Shown: piece after piece, positions 34,481 through 42,971 of the stretch
Numbering within the stretch: position 1 is the first letter of the stretch
How the letters are laid out: each line of letters begins with the position of its first letter
From: Verrucomicrobiaceae bacterium UBA1938
GTDB lineage: Bacteria; Verrucomicrobiota; Verrucomicrobiia; Verrucomicrobiales; Verrucomicrobiaceae
NCBI GenBank assembly: GCA_002336895.1
Contig: DDFC01000020.1
Coordinates: 216,414 to 280,413 of the forward strand
Direction of reading: 5' to 3'
Length of the DNA stretch: 64,000 nucleotides
Made by a program: the position numbers and the translations under genes
Notes under the pieces: generated by a model
What the model was told of the DNA's origin: nothing
What the model saw: the letters and a program-made list of their open reading frames with translations, nothing else
Databases searched by the model: none

Positions 34481-35220
34481 AAGCCATTCTGACAGCGGCG
34501 GTCCTGCTGCTGGCAGGGCCTGTGTGGGCAAACTTCGCCGAGATGGTGAAGCAGGGAGATGCGTATGATGCGCAGTACAAGCCGGAGGCTGCACTGCAGT
34601 ATTACCTCCCTGCCGAAAAGCTGAACCCAAACGATGCCGCGCTGCTGGTCAAGATCGCGCGCCAGTACATCTATCTCATGATCGGGTTGCCTGACAAGGC
34701 CGCGCGGCTCAAGTCAGGACGCACCGGGCTGGCCTATGCCGAGCGTGCCGTCAAGATCGCTCCCAACGAATCAGACCCGCACCTCGCGGTTGCCATCTGC
34801 CTGGGCAAGATCACACAGCTCGTGAGCAATCGCGAGGGCGTGGAGGCCTCCTTCAAGATCAAGACGGCGGCGGAAACGGCGATCAAGCTCAACCCCAAAA
34901 GCGACTACGCCTGGCATGTTCTCGGGCGCTGGCATCAGGAGCTGGCGGAGATCGGCGGCCTGACGCGTGCGGTGGCCTACATCGTGTATGGCGGGCTGCC
35001 GAGCGCCTCGTATGATGAATCCGTGCGGTGTTTCCAAAAAGCCATCGCGCTGAATCCCAAGCGCCTTATTCACTACGTTGAGCTCGGCCGCACTTATGCC
35101 TTCATGGGCCGCAAGGAGGAGGCAAGGAAGCTGATTCAGCAAGGTCTGGCCATGCCGAGCAGCGAGATGGACGACAAGGAGACCAAGGAGCGCGGGCAGA
35201 AGACGTTGGCAGAGCTGTAG
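34477..35220 (+). CDS. Exported TPR protein (end of the lipid operon)
   Basis: This 247-residue protein has a signal peptide (MKAILTAAVLLLAGPVWA) and three or four tetratricopeptide-like repeats (AALQYYLPAEKLNPNDAALL, YAERAVKIAPNESDPHLAVA, YDESVRCFQKAIALNPKRLI). It resembles mitochondrial RMDN-type TPR proteins in the middle part. It may be a periplasmic scaffold or lipid-related factor. The ATG overlaps the stop of the second methyltransferase (ATGA), so it belongs to the same transcript. Function unknown. Confidence 0.8.
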   Translation: MKAILTAAVLLLAGPVWANFAEMVKQGDAYDAQYKPEAALQYYLPAEKLNPNDAALLVKIARQYIYLMIGLPDKAARLKSGRTGLAYAERAVKIAPNESDPHLAVAICLGKITQLVSNREGVEASFKIKTAAETAIKLNPKSDYAWHVLGRWHQELAEIGGLTRAVAYIVYGGLPSASYDESVRCFQKAIALNPKRLIHYVELGRTYAFMGRKEEARKLIQQGLAMPSSEMDDKETKERGQKTLAEL

Positions 35221-35239
35221 GAAAGAAAGCTCACGGCGG

Positions 35240-36487
35240 CTATTTGTGTGCGTGGGCCTCCCCCTCCACCTCCGGCAGAAACACCGTCAGCAGGCCAAGC
35301 AGCGGCAGGAAAGCGCAGGCGTGGAAGACGAAGTCGATGCCACGCATGTCGGCCACCTTTCCCAGCACGGCGGAGCCGATGCCCGCGATGCCGAAGGCCA
35401 GGCCAAAGAACAAGCCCGCGATCATGCCCACCTTTCCGGGCATCAGCTCCTGCGCATACACCAGGATGGCGGAGAAGGCGGATGCCAGGATGAGGCCGAT
35501 GATGACCGTCAGCACCGCCGTGAGCCACAGCCCTGCATGCGGCAGCCACAGGGAGAACGGAGCGGCGCCCAGGATGGAGAACCAGATGACGCGCTTGCGC
35601 CCGATGCGGTCGCCCACCGGCCCGCCCACGATGGTGCCCACGGCCACGGCAAAGAGGAACAGGAAGAGGTAATACTGCGAGGTCTGCACCGAGACGTGGA
35701 AGCGGTCGATCAGGTAGAAGGTGTAGTAGTTGCTCAGGCTCACGAGGTACACGTATTTGGAAAAGATCAGCACCACCAGGATGGCCATGGCAAAGGCCAC
35801 GCGGCCGGAGGATGGATGCGGACGCAAGGCGGCCGATGAGCGTGCGGGCTTGCGCTGGATGCGGTGCAGATTCCGCGCCTGCCACAGGCCGATCTGCCAC
35901 AGCACGGCCACACCCAGCAGCGCGATGACGGAAAACCACGACAGGGCTGCCTGCCCATGCGGCACGATGAACCACGCCGCCAGCAGCGGGCCGATGGATG
36001 AGCCCGCATTTCCACCCACCTGAAACAGCGACTGTGCCAGTCCGCGTCTCCGCCCCGCCGCCATGTGGGCGATGCGCGAGGCCTCCGGATGGAAGATGGC
36101 CGAGCCTGATCCCACCAGCGCGGATGAGACGAGGATGGCGGGAAAGCTCTGTGCACGGGAGAGCGCCAGCAGACCTGTCAGCGTCAGCCCCATGCCCACT
36201 GGCAGGGAGAATGGCAGCGGGCGCTTGTCTGTGATGTAGCCCACCAGCGGCTGCAGCAGCGAGGCTGTGACTTGGAAGGTCAGTGTGATGAGCCCGAGCT
36301 GTGTGAAGGTGAGGCCATACGAGTCCTTCAGCACCGGGTAGATGGCGGGCAGCAGGGCCTGAATGGTGTCATTCAGCATGTGGGAAAAGCTGATGGCAAA
36401 CAGCAGGGCAAAGACGGTCTGCCCCGGGTCCGCTGCCGCAGGGGTGACCGCATGAGGTGGTTGGTCCTCGATCATGGTCTCGTTCAT
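35240..36487 (-). CDS. MFS exporter, fosmidomycin-resistance (Fsr) type
   Basis: This 415-residue 12-helix carrier begins FALLFAISFSHMLNDTIQAL, then YGLTFTQLGLITLTFQVTAS and LQPLVGYITDKRP, and has ALVGSGSAIFHPEASRIA, all typical of the Fsr subfamily. It exports small molecules with protons; Fsr in E. coli exports fosmidomycin. It lies 54 bp downstream of an AraC-type regulator on the same strand, which may control it. I start at the ATG at 36487 because the open frame upstream of it lacks family resemblance. Confidence 0.92.
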   Translation of the reverse strand: MNETMIEDQPPHAVTPAAADPGQTVFALLFAISFSHMLNDTIQALLPAIYPVLKDSYGLTFTQLGLITLTFQVTASLLQPLVGYITDKRPLPFSLPVGMGLTLTGLLALSRAQSFPAILVSSALVGSGSAIFHPEASRIAHMAAGRRRGLAQSLFQVGGNAGSSIGPLLAAWFIVPHGQAALSWFSVIALLGVAVLWQIGLWQARNLHRIQRKPARSSAALRPHPSSGRVAFAMAILVVLIFSKYVYLVSLSNYYTFYLIDRFHVSVQTSQYYLFLFLFAVAVGTIVGGPVGDRIGRKRVIWFSILGAAPFSLWLPHAGLWLTAVLTVIIGLILASAFSAILVYAQELMPGKVGMIAGLFFGLAFGIAGIGSAVLGKVADMRGIDFVFHACAFLPLLGLLTVFLPEVEGEAHAHK

Positions 36488-36541
36488 AAGGACCGTGACT
36501 CTTCGAGTGGAGGCGCTCGGGGACAATGCCGGCCTCTGGTG

Positions 36542-37441
36542 CTAGGCGGACTCTGGCTGGTATTTTTCTCGGATTGCCTCACGGAACTCCACCGGAGTCT
36601 GCCCCTCATGCCGGCGGAAAAAGCGCGTGAAGTAGGACGGGTCCTGAAAGCCCGTCTGATAGCCGATCTCTGAGACGCTGAGGTCCGAGTGCAGCAGCAG
36701 GCGCTTGGCATCCAGCAGGCGGCGCAGGCGTATTAGCTCCCCGGCGGCGTGGCCGGTTTCCTCACGGATCACATCGTTGAGATGATTCACGGTGATGCCC
36801 AGCTCCTTGGCATACGGTGCCAGCGTCGGCCATTCACGAAAGTGCTGCTCCAGCGCCAGATGAAACCTGTGCGTCAGCTGTGCCGCACGGGTGGTCTCCT
36901 TGACCGCATGCTTCTTCGCGTAAAGGCGCGCCGCATGGATGAAGACGATGCGCAGCGTGGCACGCAGCACCTCCTGCACGCCCTTTTGCGCAGCGTCGTA
37001 CTCCGACTGCAGTTCGGCAAAGAGGGCGATGATCCGCTCGGCCTCCGCCTTGCTCACCGTCAGCCAGGGTGTGATGCCGGAGTTGAAGAAAAAAGGCAGC
37101 TCAAAGAGCAGGCTGGGCGGCGGGGCGTGATCATCAAAAAACGCCTGCGTGAATGACACCACCGTGCCGCGCATCTGCGGCGCGGGGTGGATGGTGTGCA
37201 CCTGCCCCGGGCTGAGAAAGAACAGCGTCACCTGCGTGACCTCATGATCGCGAAAATCATGCATCAGCCTGCCTCCGCCCGTGATGAGGAAGAGCTGGAA
37301 GAAATCATGGAAATGCGGGATCAGCCGCTGCGGCTCCTGCATCATGGAAAACTCCAGCGGCATGACCACACAGCCCTCCGCACGCAGGCGGTCCTGGCCG
37401 TACCTGCTCATCTGCAGCGAGGGGATGGTGCGGCGGTTCAT
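36542..37441 (-). CDS. AraC-family transcriptional regulator
   Basis: This 299-residue protein has an N-terminal cupin-like sensor (PHFHDFFQLFLITGGG, with LSPGQVHTI) and a C-terminal pair of HTH motifs in the last 100 residues (YAKELGITVNHLNDVIREET and VSEIGYQTGFQDPSYFTRFF). The second motif with GF.D.SYF.R.F is the AraC signature. It should bind DNA in response to a small ligand. The adjacent exporter downstream is the likely target. Confidence 0.92.
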   Translation of the reverse strand: MNRRTIPSLQMSRYGQDRLRAEGCVVMPLEFSMMQEPQRLIPHFHDFFQLFLITGGGRLMHDFRDHEVTQVTLFFLSPGQVHTIHPAPQMRGTVVSFTQAFFDDHAPPPSLLFELPFFFNSGITPWLTVSKAEAERIIALFAELQSEYDAAQKGVQEVLRATLRIVFIHAARLYAKKHAVKETTRAAQLTHRFHLALEQHFREWPTLAPYAKELGITVNHLNDVIREETGHAAGELIRLRRLLDAKRLLLHSDLSVSEIGYQTGFQDPSYFTRFFRRHEGQTPVEFREAIREKYQPESA

Positions 37442-37568
37442 GGTGGGGGCACAGAGAAGTTCATGAATGCATGACAGGTGGAAGGACCATCTGCGCTGTC
37501 TGCAGTCAGATCATGTTCTACGCCCGAAGCGCTGGCCGAGGTGCTTTGTCCTCACGAATGCCTGACCT

Positions 37569-39806
37569 CTACTTTACCATAAGCGGGCCGATCCACTCGG
37601 GCTGAATGGGCGGGTTTTGGGCGTCATGCAGGCTGTTGCGCCATTCATCATCGGTGAGGGGCTTCATCTCATGCCTTTCGAGATAAGGGAGCACTGCGCC
37701 ACGACACAGCACTTCCTTCCCCTTCCAAGGATGAAGCACATACAGAAAGCGCGGCCTGCCGATGCCCACAGTCAGCGCCTTGCCCAGCTCCGGGTTGGTG
37801 AACACCCGCACGGCCTTGGGGACATTGTCCCGAGGTGATGTGAAATGGCAGTCGCTGAAGTCGGACAGATTGGTGCCGAATGCCAGAAGCCACCGGGATT
37901 CTTCAGCGGTCGGAGGCAGCTCCCGCGCCTGCTTGTGCGCCAGCACGGCAAGTTGCAGGCAGATTCTTTCCAGGTCATCCCAAGGCACCTTGCGGTTCTC
38001 GGCCAGCCGCTCACGCAGCTTCTGCGCCACGGGGTGCCGTGTCAGGCCTTCGCATCGAGCAATCACCTCCGCACTTTCGCGCATGATTCGCGTGAATTTC
38101 GTCACTGCGGCGGGATCGGTATAGTCTCCTTCCTGGTATTTGGCTCCGGCGAGAAGCAGCATCTCGAGGGTGGTCATCCACGCCTCGGAGACGTGCTGTT
38201 CACTGCTGACTGCTTGAGCGGCATAGTCATTTGCCATCTGGTGCAGTTTGCGGGCGATGCGTTCATTGACCACCGCCTCAGATTCTGGCACCTCCATTAT
38301 CCGGGCCGCCTTTTGGCACAGATTGGCCAGTCCCACGAAGAAGTCAGGATACCGCTCCACAAAGGCGGGCCATTCACGCAATCCGGCACCTACACTGTAT
38401 TGTGGCTGCGCCTGCAGCGCCCACACGTGCCGGCTCTGAGCCCACGCTGAGAGTACGGTCTGGCATGACTTCGCCTGCCAGGAGCGGCTTTTCATGTAGG
38501 CAGGTGCGTCCGCTGGCTGCGGCATCACCAGCTGCCGCAGCAGCATCAGCCCTTCCTGATGAATGCTGGGGCTTTTTTGTAACAGCCACTGCTGTGCGTC
38601 CTTCCGGATCCCTGTCGCTTTAGAATCCGCCTTTTCCCATTCGGCTGCATAGTCGGACCCCAGCCAGCTCGCGATGCTCAGGGTGTCCGGGAAATAACTC
38701 GGTCCCTTTGCCTGCGAGAGCTTTTCCAGCAACATGGCATCCGTCAATGCAGAGGGCTGGATGACATGGGCTGATAAATCATTATCCAACCTACTCCTGG
38801 GAGAGGTGGTGATGGCCACTCCCACCGAATTCTCCGTGGATCCCTTTGTTTCCATCAGCCATTCACGAGCTTCCTGAATCCACTCCGCCGCCTTCTTTGA
38901 AGGGGTGTCCGGCGGCAAAAACGCACAGCGCAACACCTTGGCACCGTTGCATTGGCCTGCCAGAGCCTCCAGCCGGGTTTGACGATCTTCAAACCTTTCG
39001 GCCACATCCTTGTCCAGATTGAGTTTGAGCAGACGCTGCTGCGAGTGAGATAGAGACAGCATGGCCGCTGCCAGCATGTGCTCGTTCGAGGCCGCGCGGA
39101 AGGGGGCCAGTTGCAGCCAGCGCACCGCGCGGAAGTACTGCTCCATGAGTTCATCACCAGCATAGAGACCCACCGGCTTGAAGAGGGTGTAGTCCAGGCT
39201 GCTGGGATCTTTGGGCGAGACCTTCAGTCGCTCGGGCCATGTCATTCCCTGCGCCCGGCGCACACGTGCTGCCTCCTGTTCCACTTCCCGGCGCAGCGCC
39301 TCGGACTTGATCTGCACCTTGGCATCCATGAGCACTGCCGCCACGCCCACTACAAACAGCGCCATCTCCTTTGCCTTTTGGATTTGCGCTGCATCACCTT
39401 CCACTAGCGAATCAATCTTGTTCAGGGACGCCATCAGCACGCCGAGATACTCTCGCAGCTGCCCTGCATGCGCTGTTTCCATCCTGGCGGTGCCTTTCTG
39501 CAAACACCACGCATAGGCCTGAAACAGTGCGTCGGTGGTGATGAAGTAAGGCAGTGCTGGTGGTCCGGCTTCGCCATCATGCCGGGTCGAATAACCCGGC
39601 AGATAAGCCTGATAGCACTGCAAAAACTCATCGCTGGTCATCAGCACCTTCTCCTGCTCAAGGTGTTTGATGGCCGCCGGGCTGAGCTTCGCCTCCGCAG
39701 CTGAGTCCCGCCAGTCGCGCTCCAGCATCGCTGCGGGATCATCCCGGCCATAGGATGAGATGGCTGTAAAAACAGCAGCAATCAGACAAAAGCACGAAAG
39801 CCTCAT
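37569..39806 (-). CDS. DUF3160-type secreted protein
   Basis: This 745-residue protein has a signal peptide (MRLSCFCLIAAVFTAISSYG) and the DUF3160-like block LPYFITTDALFQAYAWCLQ near residue 90, then long helical stretches. The C-terminus includes AFGTNLSDFSDCHFTSPRD and PRFLYVLHPWKGKEVLCRGA. The protein should be exported. No catalytic residue pattern is obvious to me, and the DUF3160 label rests on the short N-terminal motif. It stands alone between two 120-150 bp gaps. Confidence 0.7.
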   Translation of the reverse strand: MRLSCFCLIAAVFTAISSYGRDDPAAMLERDWRDSAAEAKLSPAAIKHLEQEKVLMTSDEFLQCYQAYLPGYSTRHDGEAGPPALPYFITTDALFQAYAWCLQKGTARMETAHAGQLREYLGVLMASLNKIDSLVEGDAAQIQKAKEMALFVVGVAAVLMDAKVQIKSEALRREVEQEAARVRRAQGMTWPERLKVSPKDPSSLDYTLFKPVGLYAGDELMEQYFRAVRWLQLAPFRAASNEHMLAAAMLSLSHSQQRLLKLNLDKDVAERFEDRQTRLEALAGQCNGAKVLRCAFLPPDTPSKKAAEWIQEAREWLMETKGSTENSVGVAITTSPRSRLDNDLSAHVIQPSALTDAMLLEKLSQAKGPSYFPDTLSIASWLGSDYAAEWEKADSKATGIRKDAQQWLLQKSPSIHQEGLMLLRQLVMPQPADAPAYMKSRSWQAKSCQTVLSAWAQSRHVWALQAQPQYSVGAGLREWPAFVERYPDFFVGLANLCQKAARIMEVPESEAVVNERIARKLHQMANDYAAQAVSSEQHVSEAWMTTLEMLLLAGAKYQEGDYTDPAAVTKFTRIMRESAEVIARCEGLTRHPVAQKLRERLAENRKVPWDDLERICLQLAVLAHKQARELPPTAEESRWLLAFGTNLSDFSDCHFTSPRDNVPKAVRVFTNPELGKALTVGIGRPRFLYVLHPWKGKEVLCRGAVLPYLERHEMKPLTDDEWRNSLHDAQNPPIQPEWIGPLMVK

Positions 39807-39877
39807 AGTGAGGTCATCTAGTCAGATGGTCTGTGGCAATACAAGCTCGGAAACATAACAAGGCTGTGTCGCACCCA

Positions 39878-39909
39878 ATAAAAAAGAGAGGCTGTTTCCA
39901 GCCTCTCTT
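39878..39909 (-). terminator. Rho-independent terminator of transketolase
   Basis: Read on the minus strand, an 11-base-pair stem AAGAGAGGCTG / CAGCCTCTCTT with a GAAA loop is followed by a T-rich tract (six T from the stem end on). It begins about 35 bp after the transketolase stop at 39944. Confidence 0.9.
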
Positions 39910-39943
39910 CGTGAGTGTTCAGAACTGTTGGTTACCAGTCAGC

Positions 39944-41920
39944 TTACGCCAGCGCTGCAGCCACGGCCTCGGCGGTGATGCCGAGTTCCTTGAAGACGGT
40001 GGCGCCGGGGGCGCTGATGCCGAAGCGGTCGATGCCGATCACCTGGCCCTGTGTGCCGACGTATTTCCACCACAGACCGGTGACACCGGCTTCGATGGCG
40101 ATGCGCTTGGTGCAGGCGGCGGGCAGGACGGATTCGCGGTAGGCGGCGTCCTGGCGGTCAAAGCGCTCAAAGCAGGGCAGGCTGACGACGCGCACGCCGG
40201 GCTTGCCTTTGGCTCCTGCCACGGCCCACTGCACTTCGGAACCTGTGGCGATGACGATGGCTTCCAGCGGAGCGGTTTCCTTCACCAGCACGTAGCCACC
40301 CTTGAGGGTGCCTTCGCGACGCACTGCGGCGCTGGCGATGCCCTGGTGCGGCAGGTCCTGACGGCTGAGCGCGAGGAGCGTGGGGCCGTCTGCGCGGCTG
40401 AAGGCGGCGGCAAAGGCGGCGGCGGTTTCTTCGGCGTCGCCGGGGCGGATCACGTCCAGATTTGGGATCACGCGCAGGCCGCTGACGGTTTCCACCGGCT
40501 GGTGGGTCGGGCCGTCTTCACCCACGCCCACGGAGTCATGGGTGAAGATGTAGGTGACGGGCAGCTTGGCTAGGGCGGCGAGGCGGATGCTCGGACGGCA
40601 GTAGTCGGCAAAGACGAGGAAGGTCGCGCCGCTGGCGAGGAAGAGGCCGTCGTAGGCCAGGCCGTTGCAGATGGCGCCCATGGCGTGCTCGCGGATGCCG
40701 AACCAGATGTTGCGGCCGGTAGGATTGGCGGCGCTGAAGTCGCCCATGCCGGTGAGGTAGTTCTTGGTGGAACCAAAGAGGTCGGCGCTGCCGGTGACGA
40801 GATGCGGCACGGCCTTGGCGATGTGGTTGAGGATCTCGCCGCCGCTGTTGCGCGTGGCGGCCTTGCCTTCGGCGGGATATTCCGGCACCACCTTGAGGAG
40901 GTCTTCGGCCTTCAGGCTGCCATGGCGGGCGGCGTCCAGCTCCTTGGCGAGAGCGGGGTTGGCGGCGCTCCAGGCCAGGAAGACCTTGTTCCACTCGCCG
41001 TGGGCGGCGGCGCGCTTGTTCTTCAGATCGGCAAAGTAGGCCTTCACGGCGTCGCTGACGTAGAAGTGGGTGCCTTCGGGGATGCCGAGGCCCTTCTTGG
41101 CGGCATCGACGAACTTGGCACCGCCTTCACCGTGGCCCTTGGCCGTGCCGGCCACTTCGGGGATGCCTTTGCCGATGATGGTCTTGGCGATGATGATGGT
41201 GGGCTTGCCGTTGTCGCTCTTCTTGGCGGTGTCGATCGCAGCCTTGATGGCGTCGAGGTCGTGGCCGTCGATGGTCACGGCGTTCCAGCCCAGCGCGGTG
41301 TAGAGCGCCTGGGTGTCTTCGCTCTGGGTCACCTTGGCCATGGCGTCCAGCGTCACGTCGTTGGAGTCATAAATGACGATGAGGTTGTCCAGGTGGTTGT
41401 GGGCGGCAAAGGCCACAGCCTCACGAGCCACGCCTTCCTGAAGGCAGCCGTCGCCAGCGAGTGCGATGACGTGGTTGTCGATGATCTTGTGCTCGGCGGT
41501 GTTGTACTTCGCCGCAGCCATCTTGCCGGACAGCGCGTAGCCCACGGCATTGCCGATGCCCTGGCCCAGCGGGCCGGTGGTGGACTCCACGCCGGGGGTC
41601 TCATGGAATTCAGGATGCCCCGGGGTGATGGAATGCAGCACGCGGAACTTGGACACGTCTTCGATGGACACCGCGTAGCCGCTGAGGTGCAGCCAGGAGT
41701 AGATGAACATGGAGCCGTGGCCGGCGCTGAGGATGAAGCGGTCGCGGTTCAGCCATTTCGGATCGGCGGGGTCGCACTGGAGGGTTTCGCCAAAAAGGAC
41801 GGCGCCGACTTCTGCCGCACCGAGGGGCAGGCCGAGGTGGCCGGAGGAGCACTTGTGCACGGCATCCATGGCGAGACCACGGGCTTCGTTGGCAGCTTGA
41901 GCGAGGAGGGTTTTGTTCAT
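39944..41920 (-). CDS. tkt: Transketolase
   Basis: This 658-residue thiamine diphosphate enzyme moves two-carbon units between sugar phosphates in the pentose phosphate pathway. Motifs: HKCSSGHLGLPLGAAEV near the N-terminus, ALAGDGCLQEG with the TPP/metal GDG motif, and the C-terminal IFTHDSVGVGEDGPTHQPVE. The ATG at 41920 (MNKTLLAQAANEARG) is chosen; the frame continues open upstream for 45 codons without family resemblance. A terminator follows, and a thioredoxin gene is divergent. Confidence 0.95.
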   Translation of the reverse strand: MNKTLLAQAANEARGLAMDAVHKCSSGHLGLPLGAAEVGAVLFGETLQCDPADPKWLNRDRFILSAGHGSMFIYSWLHLSGYAVSIEDVSKFRVLHSITPGHPEFHETPGVESTTGPLGQGIGNAVGYALSGKMAAAKYNTAEHKIIDNHVIALAGDGCLQEGVAREAVAFAAHNHLDNLIVIYDSNDVTLDAMAKVTQSEDTQALYTALGWNAVTIDGHDLDAIKAAIDTAKKSDNGKPTIIIAKTIIGKGIPEVAGTAKGHGEGGAKFVDAAKKGLGIPEGTHFYVSDAVKAYFADLKNKRAAAHGEWNKVFLAWSAANPALAKELDAARHGSLKAEDLLKVVPEYPAEGKAATRNSGGEILNHIAKAVPHLVTGSADLFGSTKNYLTGMGDFSAANPTGRNIWFGIREHAMGAICNGLAYDGLFLASGATFLVFADYCRPSIRLAALAKLPVTYIFTHDSVGVGEDGPTHQPVETVSGLRVIPNLDVIRPGDAEETAAAFAAAFSRADGPTLLALSRQDLPHQGIASAAVRREGTLKGGYVLVKETAPLEAIVIATGSEVQWAVAGAKGKPGVRVVSLPCFERFDRQDAAYRESVLPAACTKRIAIEAGVTGLWWKYVGTQGQVIGIDRFGISAPGATVFKELGITAEAVAAALA

Positions 41921-42081
41921 GAGAGTTGGTTCAGGATCAGGTAGGGTCAAAAAAGCGCCAGATGCGGCCAAGCGCGGGACGCCTTCCTTACTGGTACAGG
42001 GGGCGGTTTCAAGGTCGAAAACTGGGGGGAATCGGACGTTATCGCCCCTTGCCATGTGGCCTCCTGCCCTGATGGTACCGC

Positions 42082-42480
42082 ATGAACAAAGGTAACCTGC
42101 CCATCTGGATCGCCGGGGCTGTCCTGCTGTACATCGGCTGGATCGCCTTTGACATGCTGCGTCCGGTCTCGGGCGGCGGTGCCGGGGCTGGCACCTCCAT
42201 CAGTGCGGTGCGCACGGCCAAGGTACCGGTGCTGGTGGAGTTTTACGCCGACTGGTGCGGCCCCTGCAAGGTGGTGGGCCCGATGGTGGATGAGCTGGCC
42301 CGGGAGCTGAAGGGCAAGGCGCTGGTGATCCGAATCAATGTGGATGAAGACCCCAAGCTGGCGCGCGACCACGGTGTGCGCGGCATCCCCACCTTCATCG
42401 CCTTCAAGTCCGGGCGCGAGACAGGCCGCGAGGTCGGCGGCATCCCCAAGGAGCGTATGCGGGAGCTGCTGGGGCTGTGA
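42082..42480 (+). CDS. Membrane-anchored thioredoxin
   Basis: This 132-residue protein has an N-terminal membrane helix (LPIWIAGAVLLYIGWIAFD) followed by a thioredoxin domain: EFYADWCGPCKVVGPMVDEL with the WCGPC active site, INVDEDPKLARDHGVRGIPT with the cis-Pro, and a C-terminal helix. The domain probably faces the periplasm and reduces or exchanges disulfides there. It is a single gene upstream of the BlaI-like regulator but separated by its own promoter. Confidence 0.9.
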   Translation: MNKGNLPIWIAGAVLLYIGWIAFDMLRPVSGGGAGAGTSISAVRTAKVPVLVEFYADWCGPCKVVGPMVDELARELKGKALVIRINVDEDPKLARDHGVRGIPTFIAFKSGRETGREVGGIPKERMRELLGL

Positions 42481-42532
42481 GTAGATGTGCTGACAAGAGT
42501 TGGTGGGGCATCCAGTCAACTGCCTGCTGAAA

Positions 42533-42576
42533 TTTCAACATGCGTCCTTGACATTGGCTTGATGGTGTTGAAAAAT
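42533..42576 (+). promoter_or_regulatory. Promoter with flanking inverted repeat (BlaI-type operator)
   Basis: TTTCAACA at 42533-42540 and its exact complement TGTTGAAA at 42566-42573 bracket a perfect -35 box TTGACA (42548-42553). AAAAAT at 42571-42576, 17 bases further, could be the -10. The arms fit a dimeric repressor site, and the BlaI/MecI-like gene starts at 42585, so autoregulation is likely. If this -10 is right, the message is almost leaderless. Confidence 0.7.
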
Positions 42577-42584
42577 CAGCACCC

Positions 42585-42971
42585 ATGTGGAACGACCAAC
42601 ATTCCAGTGAGCTCAGCCGCCGCGAGCGGCAGGTGATCGAGATCGTTATGAAGCATGGGCGGCTCTCCGCCCGTGAGATTGAGGAAAAGCTGCCAGACGC
42701 CCCCACCTATTCGGCGGTGCGGTCCATCCTTCGCCTGCTGGTGGAGCGTGGGCACCTCATCAAGACGCAGGCGGAGGGGCGCGACTGGTTTTCGCTGCCG
42801 GTCTCGCCTCAAAAGGCACGTGTCAGCGCGCTGCACAGCTTTGTGAGCCGCTTTTTTGAAAACTCCGCAGGCGAGGCCGCGCTGGCGCTGCTGGGGCAGA
42901 AAAACGTGAAGCTCTCCAAGGAGGAAGCGGAAAAACTCATCCAGCTGATTGAGGAGGCACGTGAATCATGA
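42585..42971 (+). CDS. BlaI/MecI/CopY-family repressor
   Basis: This 128-residue winged-helix protein matches the BlaI family: LSRRERQVIEIVMKHG, SAREIEEKLPDAPTYSAVRS (recognition helix) and LRLLVERGHLIKTQAEGR, then a C-terminal helical dimerisation tail (ALALLGQKNVKLSKEEAEKL). It should repress its own operon until the partner membrane protease cuts it. The M56 protease gene begins four bases inside its end. Direct targets besides itself are unknown. Confidence 0.93.
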   Translation: MWNDQHSSELSRRERQVIEIVMKHGRLSAREIEEKLPDAPTYSAVRSILRLLVERGHLIKTQAEGRDWFSLPVSPQKARVSALHSFVSRFFENSAGEAALALLGQKNVKLSKEEAEKLIQLIEEARES

